From NCBI GenBank assembly GCA_944358825.1, contig CALVSA010000010.1, positions 1 through 38,421 of the forward strand: a DNA stretch of 38,421 nucleotides, read 5' to 3'. This DNA is from an uncultured Bacilli bacterium. GTDB lineage: Bacteria > Bacillota_I > Bacilli_A > RF39 > UBA660. This document shows, piece by piece, positions 15,357-23,879 of this stretch. A program made the position numbers and the translations under genes. Every line of letters starts with the position of its first letter. Within the stretch, counting starts at the first letter, position 1. The notes beneath the pieces are model-generated. The model did not search any database and was not told the origin of the DNA. It saw only the letters and a list, made by a program, of their open reading frames with translations.

Positions 15357-15400
15357 GTAATAATCAAAAATAAGCATTTAAGGTAAAAAACGCGACATTA

Positions 15401-15417
15401 TGGTAATGATTTTACCA
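15401..15417. promoter_or_regulatory. Palindromic site, candidate operator of the XRE regulator
   Basis: TGGTAA and TTACCA form a perfect inverted repeat with a 5-base spacer, five bases upstream of the -35 box of the XRE gene and between the two divergent promoters. Autoregulation by the adjacent helix-turn-helix protein is a reasonable guess. Confidence 0.45.
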
Positions 15418-15422
15418 AATAA

Positions 15423-15451
15423 TTGATTAGAAGTTAATTTTATTATATATT
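15423..15451 (+). promoter_or_regulatory. Promoter of the XRE regulator
   Basis: TTGATT (15423-15428), 17-base spacer, TATATT (15446-15451), 25 bases before the ATG. Confidence 0.65.
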
Positions 15452-15476
15452 TTACTTAAGAAATAAGGAGGTTATC

Positions 15477-15815
15477 ATGACATTAGGAGAAAAAATAAAA
15501 CGACTTAGAAAATTAAATGACATGTCTCAACAACAACTTGCAGATTATTTAGAAATAAATAGAAACTATTTATCAAGAATAGAGACAAATAAATCAGATC
15601 CTACCACCAGCATCATAATCAAACTAACTCATCTTTTTGAAATAAACGTAAACTCCCTACTCGGTCTAAATAATAATACTTCTAAACGAGAAGAAAAACA
15701 AAAATATATAAATGAAAATTGTACCAGTTTATCAGATGAAGATTTAGACTTTATTATTAGAATTATTAATATTATGAAAGAAGAATATGTAAAAAGAGAT
15801 ATAAAAACAAAATAA
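15477..15815 (+). CDS. XRE-family transcriptional regulator
   Basis: This is a 112-residue DNA-binding protein. An N-terminal Cro/CI-type helix-turn-helix covers residues 1-65 (KIKRLRKLNDMSQQQLADYL, then NRNYLSRIETNKSDPT). The C-terminal part (about 80-112) is a short charged helix that may dimerise. AAGGAGG lies 6 bases before the ATG. A palindrome upstream of its promoter is a likely operator. The small membrane protein gene that follows after 28 bases is probably cotranscribed. Its targets are unknown; there is no phage context here. Confidence 0.88.
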   Translation: MTLGEKIKRLRKLNDMSQQQLADYLEINRNYLSRIETNKSDPTTSIIIKLTHLFEINVNSLLGLNNNTSKREEKQKYINENCTSLSDEDLDFIIRIINIMKEEYVKRDIKTK

Positions 15816-15843
15816 AGTATCTTTTTTTTTAATATATTATAAT

Positions 15844-16212
15844 ATGAATATAGATATAGATAAAGATAAATTAAAAGAAATAAATAACGATATCATATTT
15901 TTCTTCTTATTAATAGTAATTTCTATTATGTCTTTTTATATTGTAATAAATAAGAAAAAAGATCTTCTAAACTTAAAACATGCAAGTTATGAAGAATTAA
16001 ATAAAATATTTCAAACATCACATATCCTACAAGTTATAGTAAATATATACTTTGTAATAAGCGCTTATAATGCCTTAGAAAAAATAAATAAAAATAAAAA
16101 TGAAGAACAATATAATACACAATATATAGTATTAGTTGCCAATGTATTAGTATTAATATCTTCATTAATGTATCTACCTATTTTAGATAGTGAATATGTA
16201 TTAACAAGATAA
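15844..16212 (+). CDS. Small membrane protein of unknown function
   Basis: The 122 residues contain three hydrophobic segments at about 18-35, 60-75 and 93-112, separated by lysine-rich loops. I recognise no family. It follows the XRE gene after 28 bases. There is no ribosome site: the ATG is preceded directly by a T run and TATAAT, so it may be translated by coupling or from a leaderless RNA. Its stop is one base from that of the convergent gene. The ORF is probably real because its length and membrane pattern are hard to get by chance, but the start is uncertain. Confidence 0.6.
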   Translation: MNIDIDKDKLKEINNDIIFFFLLIVISIMSFYIVINKKKDLLNLKHASYEELNKIFQTSHILQVIVNIYFVISAYNALEKINKNKNEEQYNTQYIVLVANVLVLISSLMYLPILDSEYVLTR

Positions 16213-16213
16213 T

Positions 16214-16816
16214 TTATCTTTTCTTTATTTTATTCTTTTTTATATTATTTATTTTATCTTCTAAACAATATATTTTCTCATCAAGCAAATTTCTTTGATA
16301 ATAAAGACTTTGTAACTGAAACAATAAATAATCTAAATCATCTTTCTTTTTACTTTTTCCACTATAAAAATCGATCAAAATACTAAATTTAGCAATTATC
16401 TCATCAACTGATTTTTCTCCCAAACTATTAATTTTTAATAAACGCTCTTTAATATTACCAATTTCAAAAAGATTTAAAATCCTATCTCGTCCAATACCAG
16501 CTTTAGCCAAACAATTAGCACTTTTAACAGATAAACCCATACGATATAAAAAATCAAATTGTCCTTTAATAGTTAAAGGCTCATAAATATCAAATAATGG
16601 ATCTTCTAAAAAATACTTACACTTTAATAATTTAACAGTTCCATTAATCTCTTTATACATCTTAATAGAACTACCACTATTAGTGGGAAATAAATCAATA
16701 AAAGACATTTTATCAGCCCAATTAAATAAATCGCTTAAAGTTCTTATTCCATTATCTTTTAAATAGTTTATAGAATAAGCACTAAAATACAAAGAATAAT
16801 TATCTAAACCATCCAT
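16214..16816 (-). CDS. Protein with RNA polymerase alpha-CTD-like helix-hairpin-helix repeats
   Basis: This protein has 200 residues from ATG 16816, chosen because AAAGGTGAT lies just upstream; an upstream ATG at 16837 lies before that site. Two regions resemble the helix-hairpin-helix fold of the alpha subunit C-terminal domain: INYLKDNGIRTLSDLFNWA (about 17-35) and LLKINSLGEKSVDEIIAKF (about 126-144); the second contains the LGEKSVDEI signature. The last 50 residues form a charged coiled coil. Such proteins may bind DNA or RNA polymerase, but no function is established. It has its own strong promoter, divergent from the methyltransferase gene. Confidence 0.7.
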   Translation of the reverse strand: MDGLDNYSLYFSAYSINYLKDNGIRTLSDLFNWADKMSFIDLFPTNSGSSIKMYKEINGTVKLLKCKYFLEDPLFDIYEPLTIKGQFDFLYRMGLSVKSANCLAKAGIGRDRILNLFEIGNIKERLLKINSLGEKSVDEIIAKFSILIDFYSGKSKKKDDLDYLLFQLQSLYYQRNLLDEKIYCLEDKINNIKKNKIKKR

Positions 16817-16837
16817 AATATCACCTTTTCTAAGCAT

Positions 16838-16866
16838 ATTATAACAATATTAAAAATTAATGTCAA
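16838..16866 (-). promoter_or_regulatory. Promoter of the alpha-CTD-like gene
   Basis: TTGACA (16866-16861), 17-base spacer, TATAAT (16843-16838) on the minus strand, a perfect consensus. Confidence 0.8.
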
Positions 16867-16871
16867 ACTTA

Positions 16872-16880
16872 TGTTATAAT
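16872..16880 (+). promoter_or_regulatory. Extended -10 promoter of the methyltransferase gene
   Basis: TGTTATAAT at 16872-16880 is an extended -10 without a good -35. It is divergent from the 16838-16866 promoter and only a few bases from it, so the two promoters may compete. Confidence 0.55.
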
Positions 16881-16902
16881 ATATAAAGAAAAGAGGGATA
16901 CC

Positions 16903-17775
16903 ATGTTAGAAATAAGCAAAGATTGGCAAGATTATGAATGTATAGCAACCGGTAATGGACAAAAATTAGAAAGATGGGGAAAAATAATATTAAATAGACC
17001 AGATCCCCAAATAATATGGCCAAAAACAAATAAAGAAATATGGAATAAAAGTGATGCCAATTACATTAGAAGTAATAAAGGTGGAGGACATTGGGAATAT
17101 GTTAAAAATATTCCTGAAAAGTGGACCATAAAATATAAAGATTTAACATTTAAAATAAGTCCTACTAATTTTAAACATACAGGAATTTTCCCTGAACAAG
17201 CCACTAACTGGGATTACATTATTAAAAAAATTCAAGAATTTAAAAAAAATAATGATGGCCCAATGCGAATTTTAAACCTCTTCGCATACACTGGAGCTGC
17301 AACAATGGCAGCATCTTTCGCCAAAGCAGATGAAGTAGTACATGTTGATGCCAGCAAAGGAATGGTAGAATGGGCCAAAGAAAATATGAAATTATCTAAT
17401 TTAGAAAACAATTATATTCGTTTTATTGTTGATGATGTTATTAAATTTTTAGAAAAAGAAAAAAGAAGAGGACGTACTTATCATGGAATAATAATGGATC
17501 CTCCTAGTTTCGGTCATGGACCAAATAAAGAACTATGGCGTCTTGAAGATAATATAGAAGAACTTCTTCAAAAAAGCAAAGACATTTTAGATGATAACTT
17601 TTCTTTTCTACTTATTAACTCTTATACCACTGGATTATCTTCTATTTCTCTTAAAAACATATTAACTCTAATTTTTCCAAATACAAACATAATAACTGGA
17701 GAAATTGGACTTCCTGTTAGTGAAAATAATTTAGTACTACCTTGTGGTATTTATGGAAAAATTACCAAAAATTAA
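16903..17775 (+). CDS. Class I SAM-dependent methyltransferase, RlmI/RlmK-like
   Basis: A 290-residue protein of the COG1092-like group, whose known members methylate 23S rRNA. The SAM-binding motif ILNLFAYTGAATMAA lies at about 121-135, the acidic ribose-binding loop VVHVDASKG at about 145-153, and the catalytic-loop MDPPSFGHG at about 200-208. There is no N-terminal PUA domain of the RlmI type; the first 80 residues are a different, short domain. The ribosome site GAGGGAT precedes the ATG. The following pseudouridine synthase gene overlaps by 23 bases, so the pair probably acts in RNA modification. The exact target nucleotide is unknown. Confidence 0.85.
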   Translation: MLEISKDWQDYECIATGNGQKLERWGKIILNRPDPQIIWPKTNKEIWNKSDANYIRSNKGGGHWEYVKNIPEKWTIKYKDLTFKISPTNFKHTGIFPEQATNWDYIIKKIQEFKKNNDGPMRILNLFAYTGAATMAASFAKADEVVHVDASKGMVEWAKENMKLSNLENNYIRFIVDDVIKFLEKEKRRGRTYHGIIMDPPSFGHGPNKELWRLEDNIEELLQKSKDILDDNFSFLLINSYTTGLSSISLKNILTLIFPNTNIITGEIGLPVSENNLVLPCGIYGKITKN

Positions 17776-18415
17776 TATAATTTATGAAGATAATCACTTA
17801 CTTGTAGTAGAAAAGCCAATAAATATACCTACTCAAAAAGATAATTCTAATGACATTGATTTGTTATCAATCTTAAAACAATATCGAAAAGAAAAAGAAC
17901 AAAAAAAAGGAAATGTCTATTTAGGATTGGTTCATAGATTAGATAGACCAGTTGGAGGTATTATGGTCTTTGCTAAAACTTCTAAAGCCGCTAGTAGATT
18001 AACTAAACAAATACAAAATAATGAATTTCATAAAACTTATTATGCGACTGTTTTAGGAAAAGTAAAAGATAAAGATACCTACAAAGATTATTTAATAAAA
18101 GATAAAAGAAAAAATATAACAACCACTACTAATTCAAAAGAAGGAAAATTAGCTATACTAAACTATGAATTAATAGCGTATAAAAACAACTTATCGTTAG
18201 TTAAAATAAATTTAATAACAGGACGTTCTCATCAAATAAGAGTACAATTTTCATCCAGAAATCATCCACTAATTGGTGATCAAAAATATTCAAATACAAA
18301 AAAAATACCAATCGCTCTATTTGCAAAAGAAATAAGTTTTTATCATCCAATAACAAAAGAAGAAGTAACATTCAAATTACCTCTTCCAAAACGTTATCCT
18401 TTTGATCTATTCTAA
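17753..18415 (+). CDS. RluA-family pseudouridine synthase
   Basis: The enzyme isomerises uridine in rRNA or tRNA. The catalytic motif GLVHRLDRPVGG (about 58-69) contains the active-site Asp, and NLITGRSHQIRVQFSSRNHP (about 154-173) is also typical. No S4 domain is present, so it is a short RluA/RluC-like protein of 220 residues. I start at ATG 17753, within the end of the methyltransferase gene; a GTG three codons earlier is less likely. The 3' end overlaps the convergent dnaE by 9 bases. Its substrate position cannot be deduced. Confidence 0.88.
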   Translation: MEKLPKINIIYEDNHLLVVEKPINIPTQKDNSNDIDLLSILKQYRKEKEQKKGNVYLGLVHRLDRPVGGIMVFAKTSKAASRLTKQIQNNEFHKTYYATVLGKVKDKDTYKDYLIKDKRKNITTTTNSKEGKLAILNYELIAYKNNLSLVKINLITGRSHQIRVQFSSRNHPLIGDQKYSNTKKIPIALFAKEISFYHPITKEEVTFKLPLPKRYPFDLF

Positions 18416-21322
18416 AATATCTAATCTTCTAACAACTAACTGATATTGATCATATCTTCTTTCAATAACACCAAATACCCTAATGATATTACCATTTGTA
18501 ATATCATTATATTTTTTATAAATATTAGGAAATAAAACCATATCAATAAACGAATATTCATCAGATCCTTTAATAAAAGCCATAACATCATTTTTTTTAG
18601 TAACAACTTCTCTTATACTATTAACCTTTAAAATTAAACTAACTTCTTTTGCATATAAATCTTCTAACTCAAGTAAAGTATTCTCCCCCTCACGATACTT
18701 ACTAACAGGATGTTCTACTAAATAAAAACCAAACATCCTAAATTCAATATCAATTAACTCCTCTTTGGAATATTCTTCATAAATAACCATTTCTGGTATT
18801 TCAATTTCAACAATAGTACTATCTTCATTTAACTCTGCATAATTAAATAAATCATCTAAATTTTCAATTAAAGTCCTTTTATTATAACCAAATTCATAAA
18901 AACAACCAGCATAAATCAAATTCTCAACTAATTTTTTACCTATTTTAGCCTTATAAGCTCTCTTTATAAAATCAATAAAACTAACAAATTCATCTTTTTT
19001 CCTCTCATTAATAATCATATTACTACCTACTGTACCAACTCCTTTAATAATAGATAAAGGACAAATAATACCATCTTCTACTATCTCATATTGATTAGTA
19101 CTCTTATTAATATTAGGAGCAAATACCTTTATATTATTAATTCTACACTCATTGATATAAGTTTTTGTTTTAGTTTCACTACCAATCGAATTAGTAAGCA
19201 AATAATTCATAAAATATTTATAAAAATAAGTCTTCAAAAATGCCATTTTACATGCTACTGTCGCATATCCAACTGAATGAGATTTATTAAAGCCATAATT
19301 AGCAAACTTTAAAATTAATTTATAAACCCTCTCACTTATTTCTCTACTATGTCCTTTTTCCATACTCCTTTTTATAAATTTCGGTTCTTCTTTAATCAAA
19401 ATATCTTCTTTTTTCTTTGACATAGCTCTTCTTAAACTATCAGCCTCTGCCAAAGTATAACCCGCAAGTACTTGAGCTATTTGCATTATTTGCTCTTGAT
19501 AAATAATAATACCATAAGTAGGCTTTAAAATATTTTCTAAACAAGGATCAATATAATCAACTTCTTCTTTTTTATTCTTTCTTTTAATATAAGTATCTAT
19601 ATTATCCATAGGTCCAGGTCTATAAAGTGCTAAAGCAGCTACTATATCTTCAAAACAATTAGGCTCAAGTTTCCTTAAAAATTTCTTCATGCCAACAGAT
19701 TCAAATTGAAAAATACCATCAGTATAAGCCGAAGAAAATATTTTAAAAGTTTTCTTATCAGTAAGAGGGATTCTACTAAAAGTAATATTTAACTTTTCCT
19801 TACTTCTTATATCTCTAATAACATGATCTATTAAAGTTAAATTACTTATTCCTAAAAAATCCATTTTCAAAAGCCCTAAACTCTCCAAATAATTCATCGA
19901 ATAAGCTGTTACATACATTCCAAGCGGACTTTTATATAAAGGAATAGTCTCATCCATATCATACTTACTCATTACAATACCAGCAGCATGAATAGAAACA
20001 TGACGAGGAAGGCCTTCTAAATGAATAGCAATATCATATAACTTTTTAAAAGTAGAATTATTATCAATTACAGCTTTAAACTCTTTATTAGATAAATAAC
20101 ACTCTTCTAATGTATTTTTTTTGGCCATCTTACAAACAGCATCAATACTAGAAACACTAATATCTAAAACACGACCAACATCTCTTAATACTTGTCTAAC
20201 ACCTAAAGTATTAAAAGTAATAATTCCAACTACTTTTTTCTCTCCATATTTATTTATAACATAATCAATTACTTCACTACGCCTCTCACTATCAAAATCA
20301 ATATCAATATCAGGCATAGTAATACGCTCGGGATTCAAAAACCTCTCAAATAATAAATCATATTCTAAAGGATCTATATCAGTAATACCTAAAGTATAAC
20401 TAACTAAACTCCCCGCTGCACTACCACGACCAGGGCCCACTAAAATATCATTAAATTTCGCATATTTAACATAATCCCAAACAATTAAAAAATAGTTACA
20501 AAAGCCCATTTTATTAATAACATCTAACTCATAATCTAATCTATCTTGATAACTTTTACTAACATTGTTATTTAACCTTTTCTTTAGTCCTTTATTACAT
20601 AATTCTACTAAATAAGAATAAGCATCAATATTCATATCATAAACAGGAAGCAAATCAGGATTATAACCAATTTCTACTTCACACATAGAAACTATTTCAT
20701 CACAAGTTTTAATATCCTCTTCACTAACAATATTTTTGTATTCATCCAAACTATATAAATGCTTATTTTTATGAGTATTCAACTCATAACTTCCTATTTT
20801 TTTATCTAAATTAATCATATATAAATAATCTAAATATTTATAATCATCTTTATTTAAATAAGAAACATCATTAATAAAAACCTTTTTGCCATTAATTTTT
20901 TCTTTTTCCTCTTGTGTAAAATAACCTAAATAATGATCATTATATATATTAAAAATACCCTCATCATAAAAAGAATAAGGCATAATTAAAATTAAATTAT
21001 CTCTAAATTTAACTAAATCATCTACAGTAACATTTCTATCTGATACAATAGTTGATAATTTAATTAAATTTTTATAACCCAAATTATTTTTAGCATAAAG
21101 TAAAATCTTCAAATCATCAATAGCTAATTCTAATCCAATAATAGGCTTAATATCATTTTTTCTACATTCTAAATAAAACTCCATTACACCAAACATATTA
21201 TTATGATCAGTAATAGCTAAAGAAGTGTATCCTAATTCTTTAGCTTTTAAAACTAATTTTGTTATATCGTTTAAACTTTCTAAAAGTGAATAACTAGTTT
21301 TAACTTGCAAAGCTAAATTCAT
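18407..21322 (-). CDS. dnaE: DNA polymerase III alpha subunit, DnaE type (short form)
   Basis: This is a family C replicative polymerase. A PHP domain covers residues 1-200, the palm carries PDIDIDFDSERRSEVIDYVI at about 336-355 and LKMDFLGIS at about 490-498, and fingers and a helix-hairpin-helix region follow. An OB-fold ends the protein (about 890-971). At 971 residues it is shorter than the 1100+ of typical DnaE and lacks a C-terminal tau-binding tail, as in mycoplasma-type DnaE. The N-terminal PHP motif reads LALQVKTSYSLLES where active PHP domains have HxH, so the PHP site is probably not catalytic. GGAGGTG precedes the ATG. It ends the dnaB-dnaI operon; PolC is expected elsewhere in the genome. 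Confidence 0.94.
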   Translation of the reverse strand: MNLALQVKTSYSLLESLNDITKLVLKAKELGYTSLAITDHNNMFGVMEFYLECRKNDIKPIIGLELAIDDLKILLYAKNNLGYKNLIKLSTIVSDRNVTVDDLVKFRDNLILIMPYSFYDEGIFNIYNDHYLGYFTQEEKEKINGKKVFINDVSYLNKDDYKYLDYLYMINLDKKIGSYELNTHKNKHLYSLDEYKNIVSEEDIKTCDEIVSMCEVEIGYNPDLLPVYDMNIDAYSYLVELCNKGLKKRLNNNVSKSYQDRLDYELDVINKMGFCNYFLIVWDYVKYAKFNDILVGPGRGSAAGSLVSYTLGITDIDPLEYDLLFERFLNPERITMPDIDIDFDSERRSEVIDYVINKYGEKKVVGIITFNTLGVRQVLRDVGRVLDISVSSIDAVCKMAKKNTLEECYLSNKEFKAVIDNNSTFKKLYDIAIHLEGLPRHVSIHAAGIVMSKYDMDETIPLYKSPLGMYVTAYSMNYLESLGLLKMDFLGISNLTLIDHVIRDIRSKEKLNITFSRIPLTDKKTFKIFSSAYTDGIFQFESVGMKKFLRKLEPNCFEDIVAALALYRPGPMDNIDTYIKRKNKKEEVDYIDPCLENILKPTYGIIIYQEQIMQIAQVLAGYTLAEADSLRRAMSKKKEDILIKEEPKFIKRSMEKGHSREISERVYKLILKFANYGFNKSHSVGYATVACKMAFLKTYFYKYFMNYLLTNSIGSETKTKTYINECRINNIKVFAPNINKSTNQYEIVEDGIICPLSIIKGVGTVGSNMIINERKKDEFVSFIDFIKRAYKAKIGKKLVENLIYAGCFYEFGYNKRTLIENLDDLFNYAELNEDSTIVEIEIPEMVIYEEYSKEELIDIEFRMFGFYLVEHPVSKYREGENTLLELEDLYAKEVSLILKVNSIREVVTKKNDVMAFIKGSDEYSFIDMVLFPNIYKKYNDITNGNIIRVFGVIERRYDQYQLVVRRLDILE

Positions 21323-21333
21323 AATACACCTCC

Positions 21334-21609
21334 TTAAAAACTAAATAATAAATACGCTACTACTACACCTGCAATTGCCACTAAAGACGCTAAAAAGAAG
21401 ACTTGAGCAAAACCACCACTTTTAACACCAATATCAGATACAAATAAATTGCGTCCAACTTTTTTCATCTTATCAGGTCTCATCTCTTTAGCAATACGAT
21501 AATTATTTTTACCCATATTTAATTGATATGGATTAGTAGGTTCAATAATCATCTTCACTTCTTCTCCTCTTTCATCTTTAAATTCTCTTTCTATTCTTTC
21601 ATCTTTCAT
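21334..21609 (-). CDS. Small C-terminally anchored membrane protein
   Basis: From ATG 21609 (GTGAGG 6 bases upstream) it has 91 residues. The N-terminal 60 are highly charged and the end is one hydrophobic helix (VFFLASLVAIAGVVVAYLLF), so it is probably tail-anchored with the charged part in the cytoplasm. I recognise no family. It lies between dnaI (9-base gap) and dnaE (11-base gap) in the replication operon. A role in placing the replication machinery at the membrane would fit, but is only a guess. Confidence 0.7.
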   Translation of the reverse strand: MKDERIEREFKDERGEEVKMIIEPTNPYQLNMGKNNYRIAKEMRPDKMKKVGRNLFVSDIGVKSGGFAQVFFLASLVAIAGVVVAYLLFSF

Positions 21610-21617
21610 ACTTTTCC

Positions 21618-22538
21618 TCACTTTCTTCTATTTTCACTAATCATTTCCATATTAATTGTTAATTGTTTAATTCTCTCCATTATTCTTCTAGCTTTTACTT
21701 TCTCATCTATCTTTCCCACTAAACTAAAATGTTCTTCCAATTGTTCTAAATTAAAATTAGAAGTAAAAAACGTTGGCAAATGCTGTTGCATACGATATTG
21801 TAAAATATTACCTAAAATCTCATCTCGAGACCAAGCTGTTGCAGTTTCTGCTCCAATATCATCTATTAATAACAATTCAACTTTTTTTATATAATTAAAT
21901 TTTATCATATATTCATTATCATCATTAAATGATGCTTTTAAACTTCTTAAAAATTCCGGATAATAAACAATTGCTACTTTTTTTTCTAATTTAGCAAGCT
22001 CATTTAACATCGCAGAAATCAAATAAGTCTTACCACATCCAAAATTACCATGCAAATACAAGCCCTTATTTTTAATACCTAACTTATAATCATCAATATA
22101 CTTTTTAAGCCATTTTATAACTTCAAAACGCGATGCATCATCTGTATAAATATCTTTCATAGATGCATTTCTAATTTCAAGTGGCATATCATATAACTCA
22201 ATATTTTTATAATAAGCACTATCTTCATCAGCCTTTTTTTGATATTTACAAGGTATATAACACATAATTAACTGATCATTTTCAACAGTTGGATAATATA
22301 CATGTCCATCAACAGTATTTTTGCACATAAATAAATTTTTACATTTACTACAATTATTAAGTTCTTCTACACATTCTTCTATTTTAGTAGTATGCTTCAT
22401 TATTTCTTTTTTAGGTATTTTCAAAGACGAAACAACTCTTCTAAATTTATCATCTTCCATCGCTTTATTAAAATCATACTCTAACTTATCATCATTAACA
22501 TGATATTTTTTTATTATATTAGAAATATTATCCATCAT
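21618..22538 (-). CDS. dnaI: Primosomal protein DnaI (helicase loader)
   Basis: An AAA+ ATPase that loads the replicative helicase in Gram-positive bacteria. The N-terminal helicase-binding part has a Cys-rich zinc site (CSKCKNLFMC at about 58-67). The AAA+ part has Walker A GNFGCGKTYL at about 164-173, Walker B LLLIDDIGAE at about 222-231, and sensor-type TSNFNL near 258. The 306 residues match DnaI of Bacillus. The ATG overlaps the dnaB stop (ATGA) and AAAGGAG stands 5 bases upstream. The TGA stop confirms use of TGA as a stop in this organism. Confidence 0.94.
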   Translation of the reverse strand: MMDNISNIIKKYHVNDDKLEYDFNKAMEDDKFRRVVSSLKIPKKEIMKHTTKIEECVEELNNCSKCKNLFMCKNTVDGHVYYPTVENDQLIMCYIPCKYQKKADEDSAYYKNIELYDMPLEIRNASMKDIYTDDASRFEVIKWLKKYIDDYKLGIKNKGLYLHGNFGCGKTYLISAMLNELAKLEKKVAIVYYPEFLRSLKASFNDDNEYMIKFNYIKKVELLLIDDIGAETATAWSRDEILGNILQYRMQQHLPTFFTSNFNLEQLEEHFSLVGKIDEKVKARRIMERIKQLTINMEMISENRRK

Positions 22539-23824
22539 TGATACTCCTTTAACAGCTCTTCTATTTGCATTTTCTCCTCAGTATTGACAATCTTTTTTTC
22601 TATTTTTTTATCAAACCAATCAGGAATAACTTCTTTATTTATAACAACTTTTTTCTCCTCTTTTTTATTATACTTCTTATGCTCTTTTTCTGCAAGCCTC
22701 ATCGCATCATCAACAGTCTCTATTTTTAATCTTTGCCACTGCCCCGCGATTGTTTCCACAAAACTTCTATTTAATTTATTATCCTGAGTCTTTAGAGTAT
22801 AATCTATAAGAACATTAACAACACCCGGTTTTAAACCATAATCAACAATTAAATCTTCGGCTAATTTTAAATCCCTTTTAGTAGGTTCATTTCCATTATT
22901 TTTAGCCTTTAATAAATCATATGGAGAAATAGTTTCAAAAGTATAAATCATCTTAGCCCGATTAGAGCTATCTCCCATAGGCTTTCGCAAATATTCAGGC
23001 TGTACAGTAGCAATACTAGGAAGCAAGCCCCCATTATCAAACTGATAATAATTACGACATGATTTTCTTAATTCCTCTTTATTTATTAGACCTCTTTCAT
23101 TTAAACAAGCTTTAATAATATTTTGCATTCGCATAGCATCTATATCATATAAAAAAGCTAAATTAAGAATTAATTCTTTTATATCTTTATTAAAACATCT
23201 ATTAATATCAATACTCTTAGGCATAGAAGCAACTAGAAAATCAAAATCAAAATTAGTATTAATATCTAACTTTAACTTATTACATCTTCTAATATTATCA
23301 TTTAAATTTTGATAAGAAGTTAGTGGAACAGATTCAAAAACATCAGAAAAAGATTTAGTAATATCTTCATAGCCACTAGTATTTATACGTGGCATACGAA
23401 AATAATCTTTTAATTTCTCATATTCTAATTTACCAATATTATTATATAAAATAACATTTAATATCGGATGATTAAAAACTTCACTAGCACTAAGAGGAGT
23501 ATATAATTCATAAATATAATTATTAATATTATCTTCTTTTACTTTAGTCTTAAGAAGCCCAATAGCCTCTAATTTCTCACGTGCCATAACAATCTCATCC
23601 AAACTAAGATGCATATTACTAACTAAATGATGATGGGTATGTTCCAAACTAATCATAGCACTTTTATCTAAATCAACAAGAAAAGTCAAATACAAAATAA
23701 TAGGCATAGGACCTATAATAGGTTGATATAACATACTAAGTATTTTTTTATCTTCATCACTAATAATACTTTTATTAATTACAACATAAGTATCCGCAGG
23801 CAGTAAAACATACTTACTCATCAT
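22535..23824 (-). CDS. dnaB: Replication initiation and membrane attachment protein DnaB (DnaB/DnaD family)
   Basis: The Gram-positive DnaB remodels origin DNA and brings in the DnaI-helicase complex. The N-terminal winged-helix DDBH1 domain covers about 1-115 (ILSMLYQPIIGPMPIILYLT). The DDBH2 domain lies at about 305-375, ending in VNVLIDYTLKTQDNKLNRSF and the IAGQW segment. The C-terminus is charged. The length of 429 is normal. Two ATG codons in tandem follow AAAGGTGAT; the second (23821) has the better spacing. dnaI overlaps its end by 4 bases. Confidence 0.88.
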   Translation of the reverse strand: MMSKYVLLPADTYVVINKSIISDEDKKILSMLYQPIIGPMPIILYLTFLVDLDKSAMISLEHTHHHLVSNMHLSLDEIVMAREKLEAIGLLKTKVKEDNINNYIYELYTPLSASEVFNHPILNVILYNNIGKLEYEKLKDYFRMPRINTSGYEDITKSFSDVFESVPLTSYQNLNDNIRRCNKLKLDINTNFDFDFLVASMPKSIDINRCFNKDIKELILNLAFLYDIDAMRMQNIIKACLNERGLINKEELRKSCRNYYQFDNGGLLPSIATVQPEYLRKPMGDSSNRAKMIYTFETISPYDLLKAKNNGNEPTKRDLKLAEDLIVDYGLKPGVVNVLIDYTLKTQDNKLNRSFVETIAGQWQRLKIETVDDAMRLAEKEHKKYNKKEEKKVVINKEVIPDWFDKKIEKKIVNTEEKMQIEELLKEYQ

Positions 23825-23879
23825 ATCACCTTTCCTTAACTATATTTTATAATAATTTAATATAATTGTAAAGATAATA

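Noticed and set aside
15477-16212. XRE regulator plus small membrane protein as a toxin-antitoxin pair
   Set aside because: The order and promoter would fit, but the membrane protein matches no toxin known to me, is 122 residues with three helices, and lacks a ribosome site. Left as an unknown pair.
19091-22787. Plus-strand ORFs within dnaE, dnaI and dnaB
   Set aside because: They are shadows of strong minus-strand genes, rich in Ser/Phe/Ile as expected of antisense frames, and have no ribosome sites.
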